The position numbers and the translations under genes are program-made. Below are positions 7,041 through 15,895 of a DNA stretch of 41,523 nt, piece by piece (positions within the stretch are counted from its first letter, which is position 1; every line of letters starts with the position of its first letter). The stretch spans positions 1 to 41,523 of the forward strand of contig CANFQO010000022.1 of NCBI GenBank assembly GCA_947449135.1. The letters run 5' to 3'. The notes below the pieces were generated by a model that made no database searches, was not told the DNA's origin, and was given only the letters and a program-made list of their open reading frames with translations. This stretch comes from Planctomycetaceae bacterium. GTDB lineage: Bacteria; Planctomycetota; Planctomycetia; Pirellulales; UBA1268.

Positions 7041-8684
7041 ATGCCCACACACCCTGCCACCGCAGACAAATCTGATCCGCGTCAGTGGATCGCCCGCCGC
7101 TGGTTCACGGCTTCGGGAGCGCTCGTCGCCGAACTCTGCGCGGGTGTCGAACCGCTCGCCGTCTTCGATCGGCTGTCGCGGCGGCGACACTGCCTGTTTC
7201 TCGACAGCGCAGTCCTCGACGGTTCCGTCCGCGCTGCTCACGTTCCGGATCAGGTCGCCACGGACGGCCCCGCGACGCCCCGCCTGGGCCGGTATTCATA
7301 CGTCGCCGTCGACCCGATCCATTCTCTCCAGATCGAGCCCGCCGGTGATGGCCGCGACACAGAGCGGGTGAACGAGGCTTTTCCCCTGCTGCGGTCGCTG
7401 CTGACTGACCTCGCCTGCGCGACGATTCCCGGCCTGCCGCCATTCCAGGGCGGTGTGGCAGGGCTCGTCTCCTATGACTGCGGGCTAGTGCGACTGGGCC
7501 TCGCGGCCCCCGGCAAAGGCGACGTGCCGCTGCTCTCGCTGCATGTCTACGACGTGGTCTACGCGTTCGACCATGATGCCGGCCGCGGCTGGATCATCTC
7601 ACAGGGCGTGCCCGAGCGGGGCCCGACGGCGCGGCGGGCCCGGGCGTCGGAACGGCTGGAATCGCTGCTTGCCACACTGACCGAGCCAATCGCGGCGCCG
7701 GCATCCGCAGTGGCCTCAGATCCATCGGTGCCGACGGCCACGGCGACGTCCCCTGGCCATGTGCTGCCCGGGCACGGGATTCCCGGCCGTGGAGACATCG
7801 TTTCGACCCAGTCGAGAGAAAGCTACCTCGAGATGGTGCGGGCCGGCATCGAACTGGTTCGCGCCGGCGACATCTTCCAGGTCAACCTCGCGCAGCGGCT
7901 CTGTCTTGCCGCCGCCATCGATCCGGTGGAACTCCACCGCCGAAGCCGCACCTTGAACCCCGCCCCGTTCGCAGCCTTCTTCGATGCGGGCCCCGCCGCC
8001 ATCGTGAGCATGTCGCCGGAGCGGCTGCTCCAGGTTGAGCGGGGCACCGTGCGGATGCACCCGATCAAGGGCACTCGTCGCATGCTGGCGAGCCCTGAGG
8101 CCGATCTCTATGCCGGCGAGGATCTTGGCCAGAGCGAAAAGGACCGGGCTGAAAACGTGATGATTGTCGACCTCGTGCGGAACGATCTCTCCCGAGTCTG
8201 CACGCCGGAGAGCGTCCGCGTAGAGGCGCTCTGCCGGTTGGAGCGATATCGCTATGTGCAGCACCTCGTGTCGATTGTCGCCGGCCGGCTGCGGCCCGGC
8301 CGCACGCCCCTCGACGCCCTCGACGCCGCCATCCCCGGAGGGAGCGTGACCGGCGCTCCAAAGCACCGGGCCTGCGAGATCATCAGCCAACTGGAAGGCT
8401 TCACCCGCGGTGCCTACTGCGGCTCAATCGGCTTCATCGGATTTGACGGTGCGGCCGACTTCAACCTGCTCATCCGCACGTTCGTTGTTGGCCCCGATTC
8501 GATCAGCTGTGCTGTCGGTGGCGGCATCACCGCGCGAAGCGAGCCAGCCGCCGAATATGCGGAGACGCTCCACAAGGCGGAGGGCATGCTCCGCGTGCTC
8601 GCCTCCTTCGGCACGAGGAACGATGACGGCACGCAAGGCACGGCCACTCCAGCCGTGAAGCCCCCAGCGGAGGCCGCCCGATGA
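7041..8684 (+). CDS. pabB: aminodeoxychorismate synthase component I
   Basis: A 547-residue chorismate-binding enzyme. The key discriminator is PIKGTRR with Lys343: PabB carries Lys here, where anthranilate synthase TrpE has PIAGT. Other motifs are GGVAGLVSYDCG, ENVMIVDLVRNDLSRV, GGSVTGAPKHRACEII and AYCGSIGFIGFDG. It converts chorismate plus ammonia from PabA to 4-amino-4-deoxychorismate, the precursor of p-aminobenzoate. ATG 7041 is chosen; an in-frame TTG at 7008 would overlap the upstream stop and add 11 residues. The 3' end overlaps pabA by ATGA. Next to beta-RFAP synthase and pterin-synthase-like genes, its product is likely shared between folate and tetrahydromethanopterin. No pabC lyase was seen in the window. 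Confidence 0.9.
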   Translation: MPTHPATADKSDPRQWIARRWFTASGALVAELCAGVEPLAVFDRLSRRRHCLFLDSAVLDGSVRAAHVPDQVATDGPATPRLGRYSYVAVDPIHSLQIEPAGDGRDTERVNEAFPLLRSLLTDLACATIPGLPPFQGGVAGLVSYDCGLVRLGLAAPGKGDVPLLSLHVYDVVYAFDHDAGRGWIISQGVPERGPTARRARASERLESLLATLTEPIAAPASAVASDPSVPTATATSPGHVLPGHGIPGRGDIVSTQSRESYLEMVRAGIELVRAGDIFQVNLAQRLCLAAAIDPVELHRRSRTLNPAPFAAFFDAGPAAIVSMSPERLLQVERGTVRMHPIKGTRRMLASPEADLYAGEDLGQSEKDRAENVMIVDLVRNDLSRVCTPESVRVEALCRLERYRYVQHLVSIVAGRLRPGRTPLDALDAAIPGGSVTGAPKHRACEIISQLEGFTRGAYCGSIGFIGFDGAADFNLLIRTFVVGPDSISCAVGGGITARSEPAAEYAETLHKAEGMLRVLASFGTRNDDGTQGTATPAVKPPAEAAR

Positions 8685-9358
8685 TCGTCGTCCTCGACAA
8701 CCGCGACAGCTTCGTCTTCAACCTCACCCGCCACTTTCATCTCCTCGGCGTGGCGGCGGTGGTGGTACCGAGCCACGCGATCGACGTCGAGGATCTGTGG
8801 CGGCTCGAACCGCAGGCCGTCGTGATTTCACCCGGCCCCTGCACGCCGGCCGAAGCGGGCTGTTCCGTGGCCGCGATTCAGGCCTGCCGGGGCCGCGTGC
8901 CGGTGCTCGGCGTCTGCCTCGGGCATCAGGCGATCGCCGCGGCACTCGGCGGCACGATCATCCGTGGACGGGAGCCGGTGCATGGCCGCACGAGCGCGGT
9001 GCACCATGACGGCATCAATCTCTTCGCGGGCATCCCGAGTCCGATGACCGCCTGCCGCTATCACTCGCTCGTCGTCGCCGGCGACAGGCTGCCCGCGGGC
9101 CTCACTGTGACCGCGAGAGACGACGAGGGCACGATCATGGCACTGGCGCACGAGGCCGACCGTCTCTACGGCGTGCAGTTCCATCCAGAATCGATCCTCA
9201 CACGGCATGGCTTCCGACTGCTGGCAAACTTTCTTGTCGCCGCCGGCATTCCCCACCACGCCGATCGTGTGGCGGACCTCGACGCCGATGTGGAAGAGCA
9301 GGCCATCGCCTGCCCCGAAAGCCGCGACGATGACGATCAACGCGTCGTGACGTTTTGA
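8681..9358 (+). CDS. pabA: aminodeoxychorismate synthase glutamine amidotransferase component
   Basis: A 225-residue class I glutamine amidotransferase. The nucleophile is Cys79 in LGVCLGHQ, and His168 and Glu170 in VQFHPESIL complete the triad. The N-terminus IVVLDNRDSFVFNL and SPGPCTPAEAG are standard for the PabA/TrpG family. It hydrolyses glutamine and passes ammonia to PabB. PabA and TrpG cannot be told apart on sequence alone, and one protein can serve both partners, but the 4-base overlap with a PIKGT-type PabB supports pabA. The last 35 or so residues after the domain are Asp/Glu-rich and not conserved. A strong hairpin terminator follows at 9416. Confidence 0.9.
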   Translation: MIVVLDNRDSFVFNLTRHFHLLGVAAVVVPSHAIDVEDLWRLEPQAVVISPGPCTPAEAGCSVAAIQACRGRVPVLGVCLGHQAIAAALGGTIIRGREPVHGRTSAVHHDGINLFAGIPSPMTACRYHSLVVAGDRLPAGLTVTARDDEGTIMALAHEADRLYGVQFHPESILTRHGFRLLANFLVAAGIPHHADRVADLDADVEEQAIACPESRDDDDQRVVTF

Positions 9359-9410
9359 AACGCTGGTGCTTGCATCGTTCGAAGTTGCTGCCTGTATCCG
9401 CTGCGTACCC

Positions 9411-9515
9411 GGAGTCCCCCGGCTTCCGCCGGGGGCTTTTATTCAACCGGTGCCCTCTCTCAGGCGGTTGTGTCACGATCGAATAAAAGCCCAGAGCGGA
9501 AGCGACGGGACAGCG
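9411..9515. repeat. dispersed palindromic element, copy A (forward half plus inverted half)
   Basis: Two related hairpin units in opposite orientation fill the gap between the convergent pabA and SDR genes. The forward unit (9411-9446) has stem CCCCCGGC/GCCGGGGG around TTCC, then CTTTTATTC. The inverted unit (about 9479-9515) has GAATAAAAGCCC, AGAGC, GGAA, GCGAC and GGGAC. The spacer between them contains CTCAGGCGGTTGTGTCACG. The same arrangement with nearly the same spacer recurs at 29751-29855, so this is a composite repeat of about 105 bases rather than two chance hairpins. Confidence 0.8.
9416..9439 (+). terminator. intrinsic terminator downstream of pabA
   Basis: A perfect 8-bp stem CCCCCGGC (9416-9423) pairs with GCCGGGGG (9428-9435) around a TTCC loop and is followed by CTTTTATT. 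It begins 57 bases after the pabA stop and forms the forward half of repeat copy A. Confidence 0.8.
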
Positions 9516-9541
9516 CGTGCATGGCGCCACACCGCCCCCCA

Positions 9542-10297
9542 TCACGCCGGGCGAAAGCCACCGTTGACGGGGAGCACCTGCCCCGTCACGAACGCCGCCT
9601 GCGGTGAGACGAGCCAGTGCACCGCGCCGGCAATGTCGGCAGGCGTGCCCCAACGGCCGAGCATGCTCTCGCGGATCGCCCGCTCTTGCCAGACGTCGCT
9701 GGCCCCCTCGCCCCAGGAGGTGCGAATCCAGCCGGGCGCCACGCAATTGACGCGAACCTGCGGCGCCAGCGATTTCGCGAGGCTCTTCGTGAAGGCCATC
9801 ACGGCCCCCTTCGTAGCGGCAAAGAGTTCGCCGCTGTCCCCTTCCATGCCGGTGGCCGCCTGATCCCAGCCGATCGTCACGATCGACCCCCCCTCGCGGG
9901 CACGCATCCATCTGCCGATGCCCCTCGCCAGAATCATGGTGGAGACGACGTCGACTCGCAGCAACTGGTCGAGCTTCTGTTCGAAGCTCCACTTCGCCGG
10001 TGCCCCGGTGAGCACGTCCGCTCCGGCCACAAGCACCAGCGTGTCGAGCTGCGGCAGACTCTGGCCAATGTCGGTGATCAACTGCTCGATGGCTTGCGTG
10101 TCGGCGAGATCGGCAAGAAACGTGCCCGCATGTCGGTCGGTTCGAGCTAACACCGCGGCCAGTTCGTCGGCTGCGTCGCGGGAGCGGCCATGCACGGCTA
10201 CCCGAGCACCAGCCGCCGCCAGGCTGACCGCCACCTCGCGACCAATGCCGTGCGTCGAACCGGTGACAAGCGCCGTCCGTCCCCCAAGATCGTTCAT
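9542..10297 (-). CDS. SDR-fold protein with a degenerate active site
   Basis: A 251-residue Rossmann protein of the classical short-chain dehydrogenase family. The nucleotide loop TGSTHGIG (12-19) is intact and HGRSRD (36-41) suggests NADP(H) preference. The C-terminal motifs RVNCVAPGWIRT and GGFRPA are normal. Aligned by eye to FabG, the catalytic Ser is Trp144 (TIGWDQ), the catalytic Tyr is Phe159 (LFAATK) and the assisting Asn is replaced near Asp116; only Lys163 remains. It may bind NADP(H) without ordinary oxidoreductase chemistry, or use a variant mechanism. ATG 10297 lies 8 bases after the upstream propeller stop; a GTG at 10309 overlapping that stop as GTGA is an alternative start. 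The two genes are probably cotranscribed. Confidence 0.75.
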   Translation of the reverse strand: MNDLGGRTALVTGSTHGIGREVAVSLAAAGARVAVHGRSRDAADELAAVLARTDRHAGTFLADLADTQAIEQLITDIGQSLPQLDTLVLVAGADVLTGAPAKWSFEQKLDQLLRVDVVSTMILARGIGRWMRAREGGSIVTIGWDQAATGMEGDSGELFAATKGAVMAFTKSLAKSLAPQVRVNCVAPGWIRTSWGEGASDVWQERAIRESMLGRWGTPADIAGAVHWLVSPQAAFVTGQVLPVNGGFRPA

Positions 10298-10305
10298 GGG
10301 GGCGT

Positions 10306-12051
10306 TCACGGCGTGTTTCCCGTGGCGGTACCTGCGTCCGTTACGACAGGCTCGTTGGCCCCGCTGATGACGGGCAGTTCGTAACATGCTGCCTCCTCGG
10401 CATTTCGCACGAGCAGTCGGCTGCCCGACAGGCAGAGGTTGTTCCATGTCTGGCCGTCGATCGCGGCCAGCCGGCCCCGCACGACATGCTTCTCCGGCGA
10501 GGCATCGACAAGCACCACCTCGCCCGACTCCGCCTGCACGAGCAGAAGGGCACCGACGCGGAGCACCTGTCCTTGGCCATAGCGACCGGCCTTCCACCGC
10601 CGCGTGCCGTCATCCACACGTACGCATTCGAGAATGCCATCGGACAGGCCGTAGGCATGGCCGTCGTGGATGGCGACATTCGTGAACTTCGTCTTCAAGA
10701 GACCGGCATTCCGCCAGACCTCGCGGAGGGTCCAGGGCTCGGCATCATTTTTTTCGATCTCGAAGACGGCAGCGCCGATGCCATAGCCTTTTGAAAGGAA
10801 CAGCCGTCGATCACCGATCGGCACCGCCTGCGAGCAACTGGCATCTGAGTTGGAGTGGCCCAGCCAGGGATGCTCCCAGAGTTCATGGCCGTCGGCCGGG
10901 TCGTAGCCGGCCACATGCCCCTCGTTGACGCTCAGGATCAGCTCGCGTCCACCGAACGACACAAGTTTCGGCGACGTGAAACTGATCTGTTCGTCGCCGG
11001 TCGTCCAGCGACGTTCCCCCGTAAGGCGATCGAACGCCACGAGCGCGAGAAACTCGGGTTCCTGTGCCGATCGCCGCGTCCGCGGGCCGCCTGCCGGCAC
11101 AACCACGAGGTCGGCAGTGACCAGCGGCGAGGCCGCCCTGCCCCAGGCCACCATCAGCGCGTGGGTCGCAGGATCGATGCCCAATTCTTCGAGCACGTTC
11201 TTCTTCCAAAGCACGGCGCCGGTTGCGCCATCGATGGCATGCAGCCAGCCGGTGGCCCCGTGGGTATAGACGACGCCGTCGTAAATCGTGGGGGTGGAAC
11301 GCGGACCGACGCCGCCGAGCACTGTCTCGTGCCGCCCCTTCACCGCCACCGTCCACTCAATCTCGCCGGTGAGCACCGAGCAGGATGAAACGATCTCGTC
11401 GTCGCCGCGCTGTTCAAGCGTCACAGCATGATCACCACAAGTGGCAAAGCCACTCCAGCCGGCGCCGATCGGCCGCCTCCACTGCCGCCGTGGCGGCTGC
11501 GCATCCCAGTTGGGATCGAGCGTGGGCGCATCGACTCCGCAGCTGCCAGTCGGTCCCAGGAACGTTGGAAAATCGCCGGACGAGGCCTGCCATGGAGCGG
11601 CCGACTGGGGAGCTACGGCATCCGGCGTGGCTGCTCGATGCTGCGGCAGCAGCCGATCGCGTGACGGATTCCAGCGCAATGCAAACTCGGGGATGAGATC
11701 CCCCGACACCCGCTCGATCCGCAGCAACGCGGCACCGAGTGCCACCGCGCCGAGCAGTCCGCCCAGCACGGCCCACTTCGCCTTCGGAGCATGGCCGCTT
11801 TCGCGGAGAAACCAGAGCAGAATCGTCATCAGCGCCGAGAAGCAGAGGATCAGCGTGATGATGTTCGCCACCGCCTGATCGATGATGGCCCCCGCGATCG
11901 GTTCGAGCCACCCGCCCCGGACGAGCGCCGCCGCGGCGGCCAGCGAGGCAACCCCGATCCACACACGGCGCGGCGGCGTGAGCGGCCGTGGGACCGAATG
12001 GCCCCCCCTAGCCACGGACTCTATGACACGGTTTTTTTGCTTTTTCTTCAT
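10306..12051 (-). CDS. membrane-anchored PQQ-like beta-propeller protein
   Basis: A 581-residue protein. A basic N-terminus MKKKQKNR precedes three hydrophobic stretches (about 30-48, 56-82 and 93-110), so it should be anchored in the cytoplasmic membrane. The remaining 430 or so residues show repeated propeller blades with the usual phrasing, for example GVVYTHGATGWLHAIDGATG, LVAFDRLTGERRW and VAGYDPADGHELWEHPW. These PQQ-like repeats resemble BamB and quinoprotein dehydrogenases, but no dehydrogenase active-site motifs were recognised. Such proteins are abundant in planctomycetes and mostly uncharacterised; a periplasmic scaffold or binding role is likely. The gene runs directly into the SDR-fold gene. 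Confidence 0.8.
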   Translation of the reverse strand: MKKKQKNRVIESVARGGHSVPRPLTPPRRVWIGVASLAAAAALVRGGWLEPIAGAIIDQAVANIITLILCFSALMTILLWFLRESGHAPKAKWAVLGGLLGAVALGAALLRIERVSGDLIPEFALRWNPSRDRLLPQHRAATPDAVAPQSAAPWQASSGDFPTFLGPTGSCGVDAPTLDPNWDAQPPRRQWRRPIGAGWSGFATCGDHAVTLEQRGDDEIVSSCSVLTGEIEWTVAVKGRHETVLGGVGPRSTPTIYDGVVYTHGATGWLHAIDGATGAVLWKKNVLEELGIDPATHALMVAWGRAASPLVTADLVVVPAGGPRTRRSAQEPEFLALVAFDRLTGERRWTTGDEQISFTSPKLVSFGGRELILSVNEGHVAGYDPADGHELWEHPWLGHSNSDASCSQAVPIGDRRLFLSKGYGIGAAVFEIEKNDAEPWTLREVWRNAGLLKTKFTNVAIHDGHAYGLSDGILECVRVDDGTRRWKAGRYGQGQVLRVGALLLVQAESGEVVLVDASPEKHVVRGRLAAIDGQTWNNLCLSGSRLLVRNAEEAACYELPVISGANEPVVTDAGTATGNTP

Positions 12052-12432
12052 GGCAACGGGAGTGTACCGATCTTCGCGATTTTAGGCGCACGATGGCAGA
12101 CAGCCTTCACACAAAGGCCGGAGATCTGCGGCCCTCGATCCCCGATCCTGAGGAGCCGGTCGGAGGCACGCGCAGGAGCCGGTGAATTCTGCGACTCACG
12201 AGCGATTCGCCATTGTCCATGAGCCTCCCGTAACAGAATCCGCCGGCGACGAGCATGCCGCAGCCGGCGAACCATCCAAGAAGACGTCGGCACCTAAACG
12301 AGCCCCACGGCGGAGGTCCGGATGCCGTCCCCGGCGGCGCGACGCCACAGAACGCTGCCCCACCGTGTTCCTTGTCGGTCTCCCGAGGCTCAACTAGACT
12401 CCCCCACACCATTTTTTCCAGCAGGATTCGGC
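12052..12432. other. 381-base divergent intergenic region
   Basis: This region separates two divergently transcribed genes, so both promoters should lie here, but no convincing -35/-10 pair was found. A 101-codon minus-strand frame (12107-12412) contains a hydrophobic stretch LLGWFAGCGMLVAGGFCYG. It is the only possible gene seen and is not supported by recognised homology. No SAM riboswitch-like or T-box-like structure was recognised upstream of the PLP enzyme. Confidence 0.4.
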
Positions 12433-13647
12433 ATGCTCAACCCCGACGTCTCCGGCTCAGCACACCCCGCCGCCTTGGGCCCGTCCACGACGGCCGTGCA
12501 TGCCGGCGAGGCCCGCCAGAAGCCCGGCTTCTCGATCACCGACCCGATCTTCGCGTCGAGCACCTACACCTTCCGCGACACACAGTCGATCATCGACTTC
12601 ATCGAGCAGAAGCAGCCCCGCGAGGAATACGGTCGCTACGGCAATCCGGGTGAGCGGGTCGTGGAGGATAAGCTGGCCGCGATCGAGGGAGGAGAGAGCG
12701 GGGTGCTCTTTGCCAGCGGCATGGCGGCGCTGGTCGGCCTGCTGATGGCCCACTTGAACGCAGGTGAGGAGATCGTCTTCTTCGACGAGTGCTACCACCG
12801 CAGCCGCGAGTTCTGTCGCAAGCACCTCACGCGGTTCGGCGTCACATTCCGCGAGGTCCCCACCTGTGATTATGCGGCGATGGAGGCCGCGATCACGCCA
12901 CGGACTAAATTCATTGTCAGCGAGTCGCCCACCAATCCGCACCTCAGCGTGGTCGACATCGGGAGGTTTGCCGAGATCGGCCGGCGGCACGGCGTGCTCT
13001 CGCTCATCGATGCCACGCTCTGCACGCCCTACAACCTCCGGCCGCTGGAGTCGGGCGTCGACTTCGTGCTCCACTCGGCAACGAAATATCTGGGCGGACA
13101 CAACGACCTGCTGGCGGGCGTTGTCATCGGCGGGCAGGAGAAACTCGAACCGGTCCGCCACCTTCGCGGCATCATGGGCGGCGTGAACTCGCCCCACAAT
13201 GCCTATCTTCTCGAGCGCGGCCTCAAAACGCTGGCGCTGCGGATGGAACGGCACAACGCCAACGGTTTGGCCGTAGCCCAATTCCTCGAGAGTCATCCGC
13301 GGGTGGAGAGGGTGCTTTATCCTGGCCTGGAAAGCCATCCCTACCACGCACTGGCGGTGCGGACGATGCGTGGCTTCGGCGGTCTGGTGACTTTCTTTGT
13401 GAAAGACGCCGACTGGCGGCAGACTGCGCGGGTGATCGATTCGGTCAAAATCCCGCGGATTGGCCCGAGCCTGGGGGGCGTTGAGTCGCTGATCGAGCAG
13501 CCACTTGTGATGAGCTACTGGAACTATTCGCCGACCGAGCGGGCGACGTTCCGCATCCCAGACAACATGATCCGTCTCGCCTGCGGCATCGAAGACTCGG
13601 CTGATCTGATTGCCGACCTCTCCGCCGCGCTCGACTGCGCAAGATAG
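12433..13647 (+). CDS. PLP-dependent trans-sulfuration-family enzyme (cystathionine gamma-synthase/lyase-like)
   Basis: A 404-residue fold-type I PLP enzyme of the Cys/Met metabolism family. Landmarks are STTAVHAGE near the N-terminus, YGRYGNPGERVVEDKLAAIE, FASGMAAL, ESPTNPHL, DATLCTPYN and the PLP-binding Lys218 in HSATKYLGGHND. The C-terminal SLGGVESLIEQP and RLACGIED are standard. The family catalyses gamma- or beta-replacement and elimination on cystathionine, homoserine esters, cysteine or methionine, and the exact reaction cannot be fixed from these motifs. An open frame continues to 12322, but ATG 12433 is used because recognisable sequence begins shortly after it. There are no sulfur-metabolism neighbours to narrow the role. 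Confidence 0.85.
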   Translation: MLNPDVSGSAHPAALGPSTTAVHAGEARQKPGFSITDPIFASSTYTFRDTQSIIDFIEQKQPREEYGRYGNPGERVVEDKLAAIEGGESGVLFASGMAALVGLLMAHLNAGEEIVFFDECYHRSREFCRKHLTRFGVTFREVPTCDYAAMEAAITPRTKFIVSESPTNPHLSVVDIGRFAEIGRRHGVLSLIDATLCTPYNLRPLESGVDFVLHSATKYLGGHNDLLAGVVIGGQEKLEPVRHLRGIMGGVNSPHNAYLLERGLKTLALRMERHNANGLAVAQFLESHPRVERVLYPGLESHPYHALAVRTMRGFGGLVTFFVKDADWRQTARVIDSVKIPRIGPSLGGVESLIEQPLVMSYWNYSPTERATFRIPDNMIRLACGIEDSADLIADLSAALDCAR

Positions 13648-13772
13648 ACAAACCCTGCCAGTCGCGTTGATTTTGGCGGAAGTTTCGGTCGTCCGGATGA
13701 CGATATCTATTCCGATTGACGAATATCGGCCGGGGCATCCCCGCCGTAGCGACGGATCGGAAGGAGATTGTC

Positions 13773-15710
13773 ATGCACGTTTCTCTCGGTTTGCGACATC
13801 TGGTTGGCATGTCGCTGGTAGTCCTGCTGGGCAACGGTATCGCGTTGTCGCAGCAGCCAGGCACTGAAGCTGCTTCAACTGGGCAGAGCCAGTTGAAGTG
13901 GACGCCACATCGGGCCGCCACATCAACCGAGGCGACGTCAGCCCCCATCTCCGGCAGCACCGCGAGCGCATCGCCGTCGCAGGCTGTCAGCACTACCGCC
14001 GGCAGTTCGCCGACGACAGGCGGGGCCCCAGTTGTGCCGCCAGTCGCACCGCCAAAACCAATGCTTGCTCAACCGCCCGCGTCGGTAGGTCTGCCAGCCG
14101 GCGTGCCGGCCGTGGCTGCCGCCCAGCGGCAGCCATCGAGCCCCCAGCAATACACGTCGCCACGCACGCGGCCCACGGGCCAGATGGGTGATTGGACCAG
14201 CGACAACCGGGTACCCGGTCGCTTCCGCTCGAGTTCCCCCACCGAAGGCCAGCTAGCGCTCCCCAGCATGCCTGATCTGAATCTGTTCCGCAGTCCGCAG
14301 GGCAATACTGGTCGCCCGGTCCTGGCAGTCGAGGGCACTCCGCGGCGAACAGCCAACGCTCCCGCAGCCAGCCAACTCGGCGGCGGTCTGGCCCCGAGGT
14401 ACGGCGCCACTGCCAGCAGCCCCGCAGGCCAGCGACGCGAGCGGCTGGCGATGAATGCTGATGGGCTGCCGTCGGTAATGGCCCGGGCCCCGCAGGCTGC
14501 GGCAATCGACGAGGGCTCTGCCCCTGGTCGGCTGCCCGCCGCCTCCGCCATGCCCAGCCAGACGCTGCCATCGCCTGCGGCCTCCGAGTCGATGACGATG
14601 AGCGACGATCCGTCCATCGTGATCAACACCATGCCTTCGGAGATGACGGAATACGGCCCGCAGGGATACGGCGACTACGGTGCCGAAGGGTATGACCCGT
14701 CGACGTCGCCTGCCGATGGAGGCATGTTGATGGGCGAGTATCCCTCCCAACTCCACGTCGAGTCGTTCTATGACGATCCCTTCGCCTGCGAGGAAGCGGA
14801 CGGGTTTCTTACCTGCTGGCCGCACGACGGCCGGGTCTGCGCCTGGCTGCGTCAGTTCGGCAAGCCCTACTACGGCTGGCATTGGTACCGCGACTTCACC
14901 GCCAGTGCCGGCGTCACGTCCTTCCAGAATCAGTCCAACTTCGGCCTGCTGGCCAACAACGGCACCAACGAATATCTCAACTGGGCTATGCCGTTCTGGA
15001 ACGCGTTCGGTATCGGCTGGCAGCTGGGTGCACGCGAAGTTCAGACCAACTTCCAGCAGCCTACGCTCTCCAATAGTCAGGGCACGTTTCAGGCCAACTC
15101 GCGACAGCAGACGTTCGTGACCACGGGCTTCTTCACGCGGGCGTTCGAGGGCCGCGGCCTGCAGGGCGGAGCCGTGTATGACTATCTGAGCGAAAGCTAC
15201 TTCGAACAGATCGACGTCTCACAGATCCGCGGCGAGCTGAGCTACGTCTGGGGCTACCACGAACTGGGCTTCTGGGGAGCCTTCAATGTCCTGGAACAGC
15301 AGGGCAACCTCGTGCCCGGGCAACGGACGCCTGGCGTGGCGAGCACCATCGATCTCTACACCGCCTTCTATCGACTGCACTTCGGCGACGCCAACGAGGC
15401 CCGCGTCTGGGGCGGTGCCTCGGGCAACGGTCAGGGGATCGTCGGATCGACGATCCGAGCCCCGCTGGCGAGGTCGGTGGCCATGGAAGGTAACTTCACC
15501 TATCTGCTCCCCGACAAGTCGCAGACCTACTCGCTGGGCGGCACCAGCGTCACCTTTTCTCCCTCTGCCTGGAACATGTCGATCAACCTGGTCTACTACC
15601 CGGCCGGTCGTGCCCGTCGGAGTCTGGCCAGCCCGTATCGGCCTCTCTTCGACGTGGCCGACAACGGCAGCATGATCCGCGCTCTCGCCCGCGGCCAGCG
15701 GATCCGGTAG
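13773..15710 (+). CDS. exported DUF6666-like outer-envelope protein
   Basis: A 645-residue protein. The first 27 or so residues (MHVSLGLRHLVGMSLVVLLG and on) form a signal peptide. Residues about 30-290 are low-complexity Ala/Pro/Ser/Gln, probably an unstructured spacer. From about residue 325 the sequence becomes aromatic-rich with alternating strands (HVESFYDDPFACEE, GWHWYRDFTASAGVTSF, GRGLQGGAVYDYLSESYF, NMSINLVYYPAGR), consistent with a beta-barrel-like domain resembling the planctomycete DUF6666 family. ATG 13773 is favoured over the upstream in-frame ATG 13716 because AAGGAG lies at 13761-13766 and the signal peptide starts there. Function unknown; an outer-membrane or surface location is inference. 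Confidence 0.7.
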   Translation: MHVSLGLRHLVGMSLVVLLGNGIALSQQPGTEAASTGQSQLKWTPHRAATSTEATSAPISGSTASASPSQAVSTTAGSSPTTGGAPVVPPVAPPKPMLAQPPASVGLPAGVPAVAAAQRQPSSPQQYTSPRTRPTGQMGDWTSDNRVPGRFRSSSPTEGQLALPSMPDLNLFRSPQGNTGRPVLAVEGTPRRTANAPAASQLGGGLAPRYGATASSPAGQRRERLAMNADGLPSVMARAPQAAAIDEGSAPGRLPAASAMPSQTLPSPAASESMTMSDDPSIVINTMPSEMTEYGPQGYGDYGAEGYDPSTSPADGGMLMGEYPSQLHVESFYDDPFACEEADGFLTCWPHDGRVCAWLRQFGKPYYGWHWYRDFTASAGVTSFQNQSNFGLLANNGTNEYLNWAMPFWNAFGIGWQLGAREVQTNFQQPTLSNSQGTFQANSRQQTFVTTGFFTRAFEGRGLQGGAVYDYLSESYFEQIDVSQIRGELSYVWGYHELGFWGAFNVLEQQGNLVPGQRTPGVASTIDLYTAFYRLHFGDANEARVWGGASGNGQGIVGSTIRAPLARSVAMEGNFTYLLPDKSQTYSLGGTSVTFSPSAWNMSINLVYYPAGRARRSLASPYRPLFDVADNGSMIRALARGQRIR

Positions 15711-15895
15711 CCCGCGGCTAGGGCTTGAAAACCTCGGCCGACTGCCACGGCGGCGCGATTTGTAGTATCTTGCTGGGGTACTGGTGCAGGCGGGTTGGAC
15801 TCGCCTCCGTGCGACGTGTCGCCGTGTCGACGTGTCGATGGGGGCCCCCGTCTTGGCACGCCGAAACCCCGCACACCATCGCCCTTTTGGAATTC

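Noticed and set aside
5527-7050. 507-codon minus-strand open frame
   Set aside because: Antisense to the full-length pterin-synthase-like gene; Arg/His-rich composition and no recognisable motif, an effect of high GC.
7041-8684. Anthranilate synthase component I (trpE) as the identity of this gene
   Set aside because: PIKGT with Lys instead of PIAGT, and the C1-carrier neighbours, favour pabB.
12107-12412. 101-codon minus-strand frame with a hydrophobic stretch
   Set aside because: Could be a small membrane protein in front of the propeller gene, but start context, composition and lack of any recognised relative were not convincing.
12052-12432. SAM riboswitch ahead of the Cys/Met-family enzyme
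   Set aside because: No conserved core or paired helices of a known SAM riboswitch could be found.
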